Made by a program: the position numbers and the translations under genes
Part shown: positions 27,374 through 39,988 of the stretch, piece after piece
Numbering within the stretch: position 1 is the first letter of the stretch
Layout of the letters: each line of letters opens with the position of its first letter
NCBI RefSeq assembly: GCF_030815485.1
Contig: NZ_JAUSWV010000002.1
Coordinates: 186,001-250,000 of the forward strand
Source: Streptomyces rishiriensis
Lineage (GTDB): Bacteria > Actinomycetota > Actinomycetes > Streptomycetales > Streptomycetaceae
Direction of reading: 5' to 3'
Length of the DNA stretch: 64,000 nucleotides
Notes under the pieces: model-generated
Told to the model about the DNA's origin: nothing
Database searches by the model: none
What the model saw: only the letters and a program-made list of their open reading frames with translations

Positions 27374-28537
27374 ATGACCGATGTGACCTCCGCCAAGCGG
27401 TCGCTCTACGAGGAGGAGCACGAGCTGCTCCGGGAGACGGCCCGCGCCTTCGCCGACAAGCACGCAGCTCCGCACGCCGAGCGCTGGCGGACCGAGGGCA
27501 AGGTCGGCCGCGAGCTCTTCGAGGAGGCTGCCCGGGCCGGGATCCTGGGCTTCAACATCCCCGAGGAATACGGCGGCGGGGGTGTCACCGACTACCGCTT
27601 CAACGCGGTGATCGGTGAGGAGTTCTCCCGCCACCCCGCGGCGGACGGCCTCGCGGCGGTGACGCTGTCCAACGACATCGTGGTGCCCTACTTCACCGAC
27701 CTGACCAACGACCGGCAGAAGGCCCGCTGGCTTCCGGGTATCGCCGCCGGAGAGCTCGTCGTCGCGGTGGCGATGACCGAGCCCGGGACCGGCAGCGACC
27801 TGGCCGGGATCGCCACCACCGCCATCCGCGACGGGGACGATTATGTGGTCAACGGCAGCAAGGTCTTCATCTCCAACGGCCAGAACGCCGACCTCATCGT
27901 CACCGCGGTCAGGACCGGTCCGGACCGCCACGGCGGCATCAGCCTGCTGGTGATCGAGGCCGACCGTCCGGGATTCGCACGAGGCCGCAATCTGGAGAAG
28001 GTCGGGCTGCACGCGCAGGACACCAGCGAGCTGTACTTCCAGGACGTGCGGGTACCCGCCGCCCACCTGCTGGGTGAGGAGGGCTCGGGATTCGAGTCCC
28101 TGCTGCGCAATCTCCCGCAGGAGCGGATCTCGATCGCCGCCAACGCCGTGGCTTCCATCGAGGGAGTGCTGGAGCGGACCCTGGACTACGTCAAGGGACG
28201 CAAGGCGTTCGGCCGGCCGATCGGCACCTTCCAGAACACCCGCTTCCAGCTGGCCGAAATGGTCACGACAGCCCGGGTAGGCCGCGTGTACCTGGACGAA
28301 CTGCTCACCCGGCACTCGCGCGGCGAACTCACCGCGGTGGACGCGGCATCCGCGAAGTTCTGGGCCACCGAGCACTACGTCGACATCGTCGGACGCTGTC
28401 TTCAACTCCACGGCGCCTACGGCTACATGCTGGAGTACCGCATCGCCCATGACTACCTCGACTCCAGGATCACCACCATCTACGGCGGCACCACCGAGAT
28501 CATGAAGGAGATCGTCGGCCGCGACCTGGGCCTGTAG
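27374..28537 (+). CDS. Acyl-CoA dehydrogenase (387 aa)
   Basis: FAD enzyme of the first beta-oxidation step (acyl-CoA to trans-2-enoyl-CoA). The flavin-binding [13 protein letters not shown] segment, the QERISIAA helix and the C-terminal [17 protein letters not shown] are all present; the last carries the usual catalytic-region Glu of this family. Length is typical. ATG at 27374 has AGGAG six bases upstream. It starts 45 bases after the alcohol dehydrogenase and continues the operon. With a local acyl-CoA synthetase, thiolase and hydratase/dehydrogenase it completes a beta-oxidation set. Confidence 0.94.
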   Translation: MTDVTSAKRSLYEEEHELLRETARAFADKHAAPHAERWRTEGKVGRELFEEAARAGILGFNIPEEYGGGGVTDYRFNAVIGEEFSRHPAADGLAAVTLSNDIVVPYFTDLTNDRQKARWLPGIAAGELVVAVAMTEPGTGSDLAGIATTAIRDGDDYVVNGSKVFISNGQNADLIVTAVRTGPDRHGGISLLVIEADRPGFARGRNLEKVGLHAQDTSELYFQDVRVPAAHLLGEEGSGFESLLRNLPQERISIAANAVASIEGVLERTLDYVKGRKAFGRPIGTFQNTRFQLAEMVTTARVGRVYLDELLTRHSRGELTAVDAASAKFWATEHYVDIVGRCLQLHGAYGYMLEYRIAHDYLDSRITTIYGGTTEIMKEIVGRDLGL

Positions 28538-28655
28538 TTCGCCGCGGTTCTCCATTCGGGGTTGCGGGAGCCCTCCCCCGCCGAGCTTCCCGGTGTCCCG
28601 CGCAGCGGTATCCGACTCCTTCTGGGCAACGTCCCGTCCCAAGAAAGGGAGCGTC

Positions 28656-29864
28656 ATGTCCGACGCCTACATCTACGACGCCGTCCGGACGCCACGCGGC
28701 AAGAATCGCGGCGGCGCCCTCCACGGCACCAAGCCGGTCGATCTGGTCGTGGGCCTGATCCACGCGGTCCGGGAACGCAACCCCACCCTCGACCCGGACC
28801 GGATCGACGACATCGTGCTCGGTGTCGTCTCCCCCGTGGGCGAGCAGGGCGGTGACATCGCCCGCACCGCCTCCATGGTCGCCGGGCTGCCCGACACCGT
28901 GGCCGGCGTCCAGGTCAACCGCTTCTGCGCCTCGGGGCTGGAAGCCGTCAACCTCGCGGCCCAGAAGGTCGCCTCCGGCTACGAGAGCCTCGTTCTCGCG
29001 GGCGGTGTCGAATCGATGTCCCGGGTCCCGATCGGCTCGGACGGCGGCGCCTACGCACAGGACCCCACCACCGCGTACGACGCGTACTTCGTCCCCCAGG
29101 GCATCGGCGCCGACCTGATCGCGACCATCGAGGGCTTCAGCCGCGAGGACGTCGACGCCTACGCCGCCCGCTCGCAGGAACGGGCCGAGACCGCCTGGCG
29201 GGAAGGCCGGTTCGGCAAGTCGGTCGTGCCCGTGCGCGACCTCAACGGCGTCCTGGTGCTCGACCACGACGAGCACCGCCGACCCGGTACCACCGTGGAG
29301 AAACTCGCGGCCCTCTCCCCCTCCTTCACCGCCGCCGGCGCACAGGCGGGCTTCGACGCGGTCGCGCTGCAGAAGTACCACCACCTGGAGCGGATTCACC
29401 ACGTCCACCACGCCGGCAACAGTTCGGGCATCGTCGACGGCGCGGCGCTGACCCTGATAGGCAACCGGGAGATCGGTGAGCGTCTCGGACTCGTCCCTCG
29501 CGCCCGGATCGTGGCGACCGCCGTCACCGGTGCGGATCCCACCATCATGCTCACCGGGCCGACCCCCGCGACCAGGAAGGTTCTGGCGAAGGCAGGATTG
29601 ACGACCGAGGACATCGACCTGTTCGAGCTCAATGAAGCCTTCGCCGCGGTCGTCATGAAGTGGCAACGAGACTTCAAGATCCCCGACGACAAGGTCAACG
29701 TCAACGGCGGAGCCATCGCGCTGGGCCATCCGCTGGGTGCCACCGGGGCCATGATCCTCAGCACCGTACTGGACGAGCTCGAGCGTACCGGCGGACGCCG
29801 GGGCCTCGCGACGCTGTGCGTGGGTGCCGGGATGGGCATCGCCACCGTAATCGAACGCCTCTGA
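28656..29864 (+). CDS. Acetyl-CoA C-acyltransferase, thiolase (402 aa)
   Basis: Thiolytic cleavage of 3-ketoacyl-CoA to acetyl-CoA (or propionyl-CoA from methyl-branched chains). Acyl-accepting Cys91 lies in [13 protein letters not shown], the His in [16 protein letters not shown] and the second active Cys in [11 protein letters not shown]. The start ATG 28656 has GGGAG upstream; an earlier in-frame ATG at 28593 is unlikely. It lies 118 bases after the acyl-CoA dehydrogenase, the largest gap in the operon, with no clear terminator in it. Confidence 0.94.
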   Translation: MSDAYIYDAVRTPRGKNRGGALHGTKPVDLVVGLIHAVRERNPTLDPDRIDDIVLGVVSPVGEQGGDIARTASMVAGLPDTVAGVQVNRFCASGLEAVNLAAQKVASGYESLVLAGGVESMSRVPIGSDGGAYAQDPTTAYDAYFVPQGIGADLIATIEGFSREDVDAYAARSQERAETAWREGRFGKSVVPVRDLNGVLVLDHDEHRRPGTTVEKLAALSPSFTAAGAQAGFDAVALQKYHHLERIHHVHHAGNSSGIVDGAALTLIGNREIGERLGLVPRARIVATAVTGADPTIMLTGPTPATRKVLAKAGLTTEDIDLFELNEAFAAVVMKWQRDFKIPDDKVNVNGGAIALGHPLGATGAMILSTVLDELERTGGRRGLATLCVGAGMGIATVIERL

Positions 29865-29900
29865 CGCCTGGGCCATCGCTTACCGAATGGGAGCCACGAC

Positions 29901-33051
<3,151 letters not shown>

Positions 33052-33357
33052 CGGCCGCGTAACCGCCGCCGCGTCAAGGGCGAGAGGATGCCGCCCCTGG
33101 CCTGGTACAGGTTCCAGGTCAGGGGCGGTCCGGCCCCACGTCGTCGAACTTGAGGGATCGGGGAGTCAGGCCGAGCGACGCCGCTGCCTAACCGCTATTC
33201 GCCCAAACTGCTCCGGCAGGTACTGCGGCGGCACCTGGACGCTGGACGCCCTCCGTGTCGGCAGCCGACCCCGACCGACGCGTTCAGTGCGCACGTTCGG
33301 AGACAGGGAAACGATGCGCCCGTGGTCCAGTCGTGCGATCCATCGGACAGGCCCTAG
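33052..33357. other. Intergenic region downstream of the catabolic operon
   Basis: Apart from the hairpin at 33093-33126 nothing is recognisable. The flanking genes converge, so no promoter is expected. Confidence 0.5.
33093..33126 (+). terminator. Hairpin terminator closing the catabolic operon
   Basis: Inverted repeat with 13-base arms (GCCCCTGGCCTGG and CCAGGTCAGGGGC, one mismatch) and an eight-base loop, 41 bases after the stop of the last operon gene. Confidence 0.75.
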
Positions 33358-33909
33358 CTAGCTCTGCTTGATCGCGGAGATGTCGAACTCCAGGACGATC
33401 TTGTCGCTTACCAGCACGCCGCCACCTTCCAGGGCCGCGTTCCAGGTCACGCCGAACTCCTTGCGGGAGATGGTCACCGATCCCTCCAGTCCTACCCGCA
33501 GGTTGCCGTAGGGGTCGACGGCGTTGCCGGTGTACTCGAAGTCGATGGTGACCGGACGGGTGGTGTCCTTGACGGTGAGGTCGCCGGTGACGCGGTACTC
33601 GGTGTCGGAGCGGGGCTCGACCGCGGTCGAGCGGAAGGTGATGTCGGGGAAGGTGGGGGCGTCCAGGAAGTCGTTGGTGCGCAGGTGCTGATCGCGCTGT
33701 TCGACGCCGGTGTCGATGCTCTCGGTCTTGATCACCACCTGGGCGGTGGATCGGGTCGGATCCGTGCCATCCAGATGGATGGTGCCCTCGAACTGGTGGA
33801 ATACGCCGCGGACCTTGGTCACCATGGCGTGGCGGGCGACGAAGCCGATCTGGGTGTGGGCGGGGTCGAGAACGTAGTCCCCGGTGAGTTCGGGCTTGGC
33901 GACGGTCAT
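33358..33909 (-). CDS. YceI family protein (183 aa)
   Basis: Lipocalin-like YceI fold that binds isoprenoid or other lipid-like ligands in characterised relatives. Sequence hallmarks are the opening TGDYVLDPAHTQIGFVARHA, the central DITFRSTAVEPRSD and VTGDLTVKDTTRPVTIDFEY, and the ending GVTWNAALEGGGVLVSD. No signal peptide is seen, so it is cytosolic, unlike many proteobacterial members. ATG at 33909 has GGAGG nine bases upstream. It converges on the rubber-catabolism operon. The isoprenoid-binding history of the family makes a link tempting, but it is transcribed separately. Confidence 0.92.
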   Translation of the reverse strand: MTVAKPELTGDYVLDPAHTQIGFVARHAMVTKVRGVFHQFEGTIHLDGTDPTRSTAQVVIKTESIDTGVEQRDQHLRTNDFLDAPTFPDITFRSTAVEPRSDTEYRVTGDLTVKDTTRPVTIDFEYTGNAVDPYGNLRVGLEGSVTISRKEFGVTWNAALEGGGVLVSDKIVLEFDISAIKQS

Positions 33910-34008
33910 GTCGAGGTGCCTCCGTAAGACGGGATCCAGGCGACGGTATGTCCGGATCATTCCGGACTTACGCTATGGCGCGACCGCTTCGTGGTCCGGC
34001 TGGACGCA

Positions 34009-34037
34009 CGGAGCGACGGAGCGACGGAGCGACGGAG
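34009..34037. repeat. Tandem 8-bp repeat (cggagcga, 3.6 copies)
   Basis: Three perfect copies of cggagcga plus a five-base partial copy lie in the non-coding stretch upstream of the YceI gene. No known operator pattern is matched. Confidence 0.85.
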
Positions 34038-34087
34038 TAGACCCCACCCGGCGACCTCGGGCCATCGGCTTGCATGACCGTGCATCG

Positions 34088-34429
34088 TTGACGCCCGCCT
34101 CACCAACGGCGCGGACGTCACCGTCACCGAACCGCCCGGCGCCCGCCAGGTCCCGCCGAGCGCGGCGGGAGAACTGAAGGTCTCCGGCGTCCGGCATTGT
34201 CGGGCCCCTCCAGCACCGCTACGCCTACGTCGGCTCCGACCTCCAGGACCTCTACGGCGTCCGGCCCGCCGCGAAGGCGCCCTCGCTCGCGGACGCCGCC
34301 TACGTGGCGAGGGCTACCGGCAGCGACATCGTGCGCGCCTTCCTGTTCGACACCAGCGGTACCCACCAGAAGCAGATAGCCGGCAAGCTGCGCCACATGG
34401 GGGCGCACGGCTACCGTCCGGAACTCTGA
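34088..34429 (+). pseudogene. FtsX-like ABC transporter permease, internal fragment
   Basis: Two in-phase pieces separated by a frame change near 34190. The first reads VDARLTNGADVTVTEPPGAR. The second reads PLQHRYAYVGSDLQDLYGVR followed by SLADAAYVARATGSDIVRA, and stops at 34427-34429. This matches the extracytoplasmic core of actinomycete FtsX-type export permeases (Leu-x-x-Gly-Ala-Asp-Val-x-Val and Tyr-Val-Gly-x-Asp-Leu-Gln-Asp-Leu-Tyr-Gly). Both the start and the membrane-spanning C-terminal half are missing. Its ATPase partner is not next to it. Confidence 0.75.
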
Positions 34430-34515
34430 CGGACGCCGCCAACCTGGCGCACTGCGCGGCCGATGACCATGTGTCGCGGCCGGCGAGCGGGCCGCCCGGC
34501 CGCCGCTCGATCGGC

Positions 34516-35184
34516 TCAGTCCGCGTTGGGCCGGGCGAGGCCGTGGTCGTAGGCGAAGATCACGGCCTGGATGCGGTCGCGGGCTCCGATCTTGGCCAGT
34601 ACGCGGCCGACGTGGGTCTTGACGGTGGACTCGGACAGCACGAACCGGGCGGCGATCTCACCGTTGGTCCAGCCCTTGCCGACGGCGACGAGGATCTCCC
34701 GCTCGCGGTCGGTGAGGGAGCCGAGTCGCGAGTCCTCGGCGGAGCCTGCGCGGTGAGCGGGGACGTAGCGGGCGTATTCGTCCAGGAGACGGCGGGTGAG
34801 GGCGGGCGCGATGACGGCGTCGCCGGAGGCGACGGCTCGGATGCCGGCAAGGAGTTCCTCGGGGCGCACGTCCTTGAGGAGGAAGCCGCTTGCACCGGCC
34901 CGGATGGCGGCGTGGACGTACTCGTCGAGGTCGAAGGTGGTGAGCACGAGAACACGCGAACGGCCCCCAGCGGCGACGATGCGGCGGGTGGCCTCGATGC
35001 CGTCCATGCCGGGCATGCGAACGTCCATCAGGACGACGTCCGGGCGCAGTTCGGCCGCCTTGCGGACGGCCTCGGCGCCGTGGGCGGCCTCACCGACGAC
35101 ATCGGTCTCGGCGACGGAGTCCAGGAGCAGGTGGAAGCCGTAGCGCTGCAGGGGCTGGTCGTCCACGATGAGCACGGTGGTCAT
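34516..35184 (-). CDS. Two-component response regulator, NarL/LuxR family (222 aa)
   Basis: Receiver domain residues 1-120: acidic pair in LIVDDQ, phospho-acceptor Asp in VVLMDVRMPGMDG, Thr in VLVLTTFD, Lys in FLLKDV. LuxR-type helix-turn-helix at about 150-215 (LTDREREILVAVGKGWTNGE, then SESTVKTHVGRVLAKIG). The start overlaps the stop of the histidine kinase gene, so the pair is coupled. Next in the same direction are an ABC permease and ATPase. This is a common Streptomyces four-gene module in which the regulator activates the transporter genes for drug or peptide resistance. Confidence 0.95.
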   Translation of the reverse strand: MTTVLIVDDQPLQRYGFHLLLDSVAETDVVGEAAHGAEAVRKAAELRPDVVLMDVRMPGMDGIEATRRIVAAGGRSRVLVLTTFDLDEYVHAAIRAGASGFLLKDVRPEELLAGIRAVASGDAVIAPALTRRLLDEYARYVPAHRAGSAEDSRLGSLTDREREILVAVGKGWTNGEIAARFVLSESTVKTHVGRVLAKIGARDRIQAVIFAYDHGLARPNAD

Positions 35185-36491
35185 TCGTCACCACCTTGCG
35201 GCGTGAGGTCGAGAACGGCCTCGACGCTCCATCCTCCGTCACCCGCCGGCCCCGCGCTGACGGTGCCTCCGTACAAAGCCGCTCTCTCCCGCATGCCCAC
35301 CAGACCGTGTCCTTCTTCGTTCGGCGGTCCGGGCCGTAGGGCCGGGCCGGTGTCCTGGACCCGGACGGTCAGCCGGGTGTCCTTCTCCACGATCGCCAGC
35401 CGCACAAGGGTGTCGGTGTCGGCGTGCTTCAGTGTGTTGGTGAGGGCTTCCTGGACGATGCGGTACACCGTCAGCTGCACGCCGCTGTCGAGAGCGTCCA
35501 CGTCGCCGGAGGTCCGGTAGACGACCTCGAGCCCTGCGGCGCGTACCTTGGCGCAGAGTACCTCGATGTCCGAGATGCCGGGCTGTGGGCTGAGTTCGGG
35601 CCCGCCCGGGGAGCCGCCGTCCGTCGCCTCGCGCAGCACGCCGAGCACGCGCCGCAGTTCGCCGAGGGCCTGGCGGCCCGTATCGCCGATGAGCTGGAGC
35701 GCCTCCTTGCCACGTTCGGAGGCAATGTCGGTGGCGTAGGCGCCAGCATCGGCCAGCGTGATGATGACGGACAGGTTGTGGCCGACGATGTCGTGCATCT
35801 CGCGGGCGACGCGGGTGCGTTCGGTGGCCGTGGCCAGCCTGCTGCGCTGGTCGCGCTCGATCTCCAGCCGGGCGGCCCGGTCCCGCAGTCCAGCGAGCTG
35901 GGCCCGGCGGATCCGTACCATCAGGCCGAGCGCGAGGGCCGCGGTCGCCGTGCTCAGCAGGAAGAACAGCGCGTCCCACACGGACACGGCCGAGGACACC
36001 CGGACCGCGACCAGTGCCATGGCGGTCGCCATGGCCGCACAGGCCCACGGCAGCTGACGCAGCCATCCGTGCAGGGCGAGGCTGTACAGGGCGATGAACA
36101 GGGCGACGTCCGCGCGCAGCGCCGCGCCCACGGACCACTGGACGATGAACACCACGGTGATGGCGGCAAAGGCCACGAGGGGTTTGCGTCGCCGCCACAG
36201 CAGGGGCAGAACCAGTCCGGTCTGGAAGGCCAGCATTCCCGCGACGGGCAGCTGGGTGAGGGCGAGGCGGAACCGGCGCGGACCGTCGCCGTCGCCGTCG
36301 CCGTCGCCGTTGTCCCCACCGCCGTGGAACAGGTCGGGCAGGCAGAACAGCACAAAGACCAGGACGACGACCGCGGTGTCCAGCACCCACGGATGTGTCC
36401 TGTCGGCCTGCCGCAACCGCTGGCCGCCTCGGGACAGACGGGCGACCAGCGGTCCCATCCCGCTGAGGTCATCGGTGGTCACGGGCGTCAC
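35181..36491 (-). CDS. Sensor histidine kinase, HisKA_3 type (436 aa)
   Basis: Membrane kinase with about five or six N-terminal helices (residues ~35-205) and a DGDGDGDG-type loop encoded by short gtcgcc repeats near 36285-36310. The dimerisation/phosphoacceptor helix REMHDIVGHNLSVIITLAD carries the His. The HATPase domain follows (VYRIVQEALTNTLKHADTD, then GHGLVGMRERAALYGG). GTG at 36491 is the start used; an internal ATG twelve codons in is possible. It phosphorylates the regulator encoded directly after it. The signal is unknown; the nearby ABC transporter suggests an envelope-active compound. Confidence 0.94.
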   Translation of the reverse strand: MTPVTTDDLSGMGPLVARLSRGGQRLRQADRTHPWVLDTAVVVLVFVLFCLPDLFHGGGDNGDGDGDGDGPRRFRLALTQLPVAGMLAFQTGLVLPLLWRRRKPLVAFAAITVVFIVQWSVGAALRADVALFIALYSLALHGWLRQLPWACAAMATAMALVAVRVSSAVSVWDALFFLLSTATAALALGLMVRIRRAQLAGLRDRAARLEIERDQRSRLATATERTRVAREMHDIVGHNLSVIITLADAGAYATDIASERGKEALQLIGDTGRQALGELRRVLGVLREATDGGSPGGPELSPQPGISDIEVLCAKVRAAGLEVVYRTSGDVDALDSGVQLTVYRIVQEALTNTLKHADTDTLVRLAIVEKDTRLTVRVQDTGPALRPGPPNEEGHGLVGMRERAALYGGTVSAGPAGDGGWSVEAVLDLTPQGGDE

Positions 36492-36509
36492 CTGTCCATG
36501 GTGCAGGCG

Positions 36510-37349
36510 TCAGACGTCACTGCGCACGAGCCGGTACGCCGCGCCGCCCAGCGCCAGCGCCGTCCAGCCGAGGAAGACCAGCAGTCCGACGCCCGGTGAC
36601 AGGGTCGTGGAGTCGTGGGTCAGGGCGAACACAGCCTCCCCGGCGTTGGACGGCAGGTAGGGGCTGATGTCGTCCTGCCAGGAGCTCGGCAGCAGGGAGA
36701 TCAGTCCCGGGATCAGCATCAGGGCGGCCACCAGCACCGAGATTCCGCCGGCCACTGACCGCAGCAGCGCGCCCAGGGCGGTGCCGATCACCCCGACCAG
36801 GCCGAGGTAGAGTCCCGCGCCCAGCAGACTCCGCAGGACACCCGTGTGCGAGAGGCTCATGGCCGCGGGCGTGCCCGAGACGATTCCGCTCCCGATCAGG
36901 AAGGCGACGAAGCCGCCCAGCGTCCCCACGACCAGCGCGACCAGCCCGAACACGGCCGCCTTGGACCACAGCACGGGCAGCCGGCGCGGTACCGCCGCGA
37001 GCGTCGAGCGGATCATGCCGGTCGAGTACTCCCCCGCAGTGACCAGCACACCGAGCACCCCCAGGGCCAGCTGGGCAAAGTTCGTACCGAAGAGGGACAG
37101 ACTGACGGCCGTCGCATCGGCGAAGTCCCGATCCGTGTGGCCGGAATTGATCCCCGACTTGTAGTGGCTCGCGGAGATCAGGCCGAACGCCACCAGGAAC
37201 AGCAGGCCGAGGCCCAGGGTGATCCACGTCGAGCGCAGGGACCACAGCTTGGCCCACTCGGAGGACAGCACACGCCGTCCGGTCACCCGGTAGACGGGTC
37301 GGACGGGCGTGGTCCGGGGTTCCTCGGCAGTTGCGGTGAGGGTGCTCAT
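36510..37349 (-). CDS. ABC transporter permease (279 aa)
   Basis: Six hydrophobic segments, the first in LGLGLLFLVAFGLISASHY, consistent with an ABC-2-type export permease. The N-terminus is polar (TATAEEPRTTPVRP). The start ATG at 37349 overlaps the ATPase stop (ATGA). Together with that ATPase it should form an exporter, or an ABC module protecting against an envelope-targeting compound. It belongs to the four-gene unit with the two-component system downstream. Confidence 0.93.
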   Translation of the reverse strand: MSTLTATAEEPRTTPVRPVYRVTGRRVLSSEWAKLWSLRSTWITLGLGLLFLVAFGLISASHYKSGINSGHTDRDFADATAVSLSLFGTNFAQLALGVLGVLVTAGEYSTGMIRSTLAAVPRRLPVLWSKAAVFGLVALVVGTLGGFVAFLIGSGIVSGTPAAMSLSHTGVLRSLLGAGLYLGLVGVIGTALGALLRSVAGGISVLVAALMLIPGLISLLPSSWQDDISPYLPSNAGEAVFALTHDSTTLSPGVGLLVFLGWTALALGGAAYRLVRSDV

Positions 37350-38284
37350 GCGGGCCTCCCAAGGGTCTCGATCCCGGGCGTGGAGCCGTGGTATTCCACC
37401 GCATCCCTGGTCAGGTCCATGAACGCCTCCTCCAGCGACACGGTCCGCGCGCTCAGGCCGAACAGCGCGATCCCGTGCTCCGCTGCCTTCAGCCCGATCT
37501 CGCGGGTGGTCAGCCCGGTCACCTGGAGCTCCTCGGAGCCGATCCGGCCGGTGACCTCGACGCCCGGTCCCGCCAGCACGTCCCGCAGCCGCGCCGGGTC
37601 CTGCGTCGCGACGTTCACCGTGTCGCCGCCCGCCTCGCGGATCAGGTCCGCCACGGTCGTGTCGGCCAGCAGCCGCCCGCGCCCCACGATGATCAGGTGG
37701 TCCGCCACCAGGGCCATCTCGCTCATCAGGTGCGAGGACACGAAGACCGTCCTGCCCTCTACGGCAAGCGTCTTCAGCAGGTTGCGGATCCAGAGCACAC
37801 CCTCCGGGTCCAGCCCGTTGACCGGCTCGTCCAGCATCACCGTCTGCGGATCGCCCAGCAGCGCCGCGGCGATGCCCAGCCGCTGTCCCATCCCGAGGGA
37901 GAAGGCGCCGGCCCGCTTCTTCGCCACGCTGCCCAGTCCGGCGAGGTCGATGACCTCATCGACCCGGCGGCCCGGAATGCCGTGGGTCAGTGCGAGGGCC
38001 CTGAGGTGGTTGTACGCCGAGCGGCCCGGATGGATCGACTTCGCCTCCAGGAGGGCACCGACCTCCTGGAGGGGTGCCTGGTGGCGGGCGTACCGGTGGC
38101 CGTTCACGGTGACGGAGCCGCTCGTCGGGGCGTCGAGGCCGACGATCATGCGCATCGTCGTGGACTTGCCCGCGCCGTTGGGGCCCAGAAAGCCGGTCAC
38201 CGTTCCCGGCTGCACGACGAAGTCCAGCCCGTCGACGGCCGTCTTCTCGCCGTACTTCTTGGTCAACTGCCGTGCGTCGATCAT
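37346..38284 (-). CDS. ABC transporter ATP-binding protein (312 aa)
   Basis: Walker A GPNGAGKST at about residues 35-43, signature FSLGMGQRLGIAA (a Gln-Arg form of LSGGQ, usual in this DrrA/BcrA-type group), Walker B VMLDEPVNGLDPEG and the H-loop SSHLMSEM. C-terminal ~90 residues form the typical extra domain of antibiotic-resistance ATPases. Powers the permease encoded by the overlapping next gene. Start ATG at 38284. Confidence 0.95.
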   Translation of the reverse strand: MIDARQLTKKYGEKTAVDGLDFVVQPGTVTGFLGPNGAGKSTTMRMIVGLDAPTSGSVTVNGHRYARHQAPLQEVGALLEAKSIHPGRSAYNHLRALALTHGIPGRRVDEVIDLAGLGSVAKKRAGAFSLGMGQRLGIAAALLGDPQTVMLDEPVNGLDPEGVLWIRNLLKTLAVEGRTVFVSSHLMSEMALVADHLIIVGRGRLLADTTVADLIREAGGDTVNVATQDPARLRDVLAGPGVEVTGRIGSEELQVTGLTTREIGLKAAEHGIALFGLSARTVSLEEAFMDLTRDAVEYHGSTPGIETLGRPA

Positions 38285-39003
38285 TCGCGTTCTTTCTGTC
38301 GGCCACCGGCGTCCGTCGCTTCCGACGCCGCACCGGCAACGCTAAGCGCCGAATTGCTCCGATCCGGTGGTACCGGAAGGCTGAACCGCGCCGCGCACGT
38401 CGTACCGCGGTACTACGCCACCACCTGCCGTGTCTTCCATGTCCGTCGGTTCCACCCTGGTGGCAGCGGACGTCCGGCCGCTGTGCAGGGTGGTCCGCCC
38501 ACACCGTGCCCGGTGTCCCGGCGTCCGCGGCGCACCGGGCGCGTTCCGCGCGCTCGACCAGGCCTCTCGCTGTCCGACGCGGCGTTGGCCAGGCTCGCGC
38601 AGCACAGGGAGAGCAGGAGGGCGCCCGCCGCGAAAGGCAGGGGGCGGCGCTCGGGAGGCGGAGCCGGCAGGGCCTGTACCCGCTGGGGTACCGCCCCGCC
38701 GGTCGAGGCCAGCGCGGCGGGGCGTGGCAGGACGGCGGAGGCGAGAGCCGCCCGTCCGGCGGCGCGGGCGACGACCGTACGGCTGCCGATCCGCGCCGCG
38801 GCCTCCTCGTCGGCCCATCGCTCCAGCACACGAACCCTGCCGTGCGGTCAGCGGCTCGTCCACGGCCCACAGGGCGGCGAGGACGCCGCTCTCCAGCTCC
38901 CCGCGTGCCCTTTCTGCCGCGCGCTCCGCCGTTTTCGTCGCTCTTCCGGTCGCGTGCCACTGGTGACCCTGCGGCGGCTGGAGCCGACCCTCGCCCGGGA
39001 ATG
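38285..39003 (-). pseudogene. Decayed second copy of a BlaI-type repressor and M56 peptidase pair
   Basis: From 39003 downwards, a BlaI-like start (ARDRKSDENGGARGR), a frame change, then the first helix of a BlaI winged-helix (ERARGELESGVLAALWAVDE). The frame then drops straight into the C-terminal end of an M56 peptidase (WADEEAAARIGSRTVVARAA, then a VPQRVQALPAPPPE stretch) and its last hydrophobic helix, fading after about 38560. Almost all of the repressor and most of the peptidase are deleted. The intact homologous pair lies immediately upstream (39059-40356), so this is a dying neighbour copy. 38285-38500 shows nothing else. Confidence 0.8.
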
Positions 39004-39058
39004 ATCACTGGGCGGGCAGAGCGAGGGCCTCGTGGTCAGGCCGCCGGCTCCGAACTGG

Positions 39059-39988
39059 TCAGGGAGCCTCCTCGCCCTGGGCGACCTCTACTTCGTGGTG
39101 GAAGTCGACGACGCCTGCCGCTCCGGTGGCGACGGACAAGACCGTGCAGGCCACGAGGAGGGACGCAGTGAAGCGCTTGGCGCGTGAGCGCCCCTCGCAC
39201 GGTTGGAGGAGGGCGGTGACGCGTTGCGGAACGGGGCCGGTCGTCGCCCCGGGTGCGAAGTCCGGGCGGCTGGACGGGGAGGCGTGGCAGGCGAGGGCGG
39301 CGCGGGCGATGGCCGTGGCGAGCAGGCGTCGGTCGCCGATGGCGGTGGCGGCGGCCTCGTCGGCTGCCCGCTCGGCGGCGAGCCGGACGGTGTCGCGGGC
39401 GGCGCGCAGGGCGGGATGGCAGTGGGCGGCGAGTTCGGCGGCGGCCAGGAAGTAGTGGTGACCGGCCTGGTTGTGGGCGCGTTCGTGCGCGAAGAGGGCC
39501 TCCCGCTCGGCGGGGCCGAGGCTGCGCAGCATGGCGGTGGTGACGACGATGCGGTGGGGCCGTCCGGGTAGGGCGTATGCGTCCGGGTGGGGTGAGTCGA
39601 TGACGCACAGGTCGCCGGCGGCGGGGCGGCGGTCGGCCTGAGTTCGGGCGGTACGGAAGGTGCGGGTCTGCCGGAAGGCCGAGCGTACGAGGTTCCAGGC
39701 ACTGAGGGTCAGCACTCCGGTGGCCGCCATGGCGGCGGGGAGGACGAGGTAGTCCGAGGGCGTCCGCAGGGGGTGGATCAGTTCGCCGAGGGCGGCGAAG
39801 GCAGGGAGCTTGAGCAGTCCGGTCAGGACCAGGGCTCCGAGGGCGGCGATACAGGCTCCTGCCAGTGCCAGGGCCGAGGCGGTGAGGACCCACAGCGCGG
39901 TGGCGGGGGCCAGGCGGCCGAGGGTTCGGCGGGCCAGTGGCCGCGCGAGGAAGGGCAGGACGAGCGGTACGAGCAGCAGAGCAATCAT
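39059..39988 (-). CDS. M56 family metallopeptidase, BlaR1-like (309 aa)
   Basis: Membrane zinc protease. HExxH motif in FAHERAHNQAGHHYF, with a downstream Glu in AADEAAATAIGD as probable third ligand. Four hydrophobic segments: near residues 2-17, 34-58, 80-97 and a C-terminal helix (SLLVACTVLSVATGAAGVVD). It lacks the extracellular penicillin-binding sensor domain of true BlaR1, like most Streptomyces members. By analogy it cleaves the BlaI-type repressor encoded just upstream, whose stop overlaps its start. The trigger is unknown. Confidence 0.9.
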   Translation of the reverse strand: MIALLLVPLVLPFLARPLARRTLGRLAPATALWVLTASALALAGACIAALGALVLTGLLKLPAFAALGELIHPLRTPSDYLVLPAAMAATGVLTLSAWNLVRSAFRQTRTFRTARTQADRRPAAGDLCVIDSPHPDAYALPGRPHRIVVTTAMLRSLGPAEREALFAHERAHNQAGHHYFLAAAELAAHCHPALRAARDTVRLAAERAADEAAATAIGDRRLLATAIARAALACHASPSSRPDFAPGATTGPVPQRVTALLQPCEGRSRAKRFTASLLVACTVLSVATGAAGVVDFHHEVEVAQGEEAP

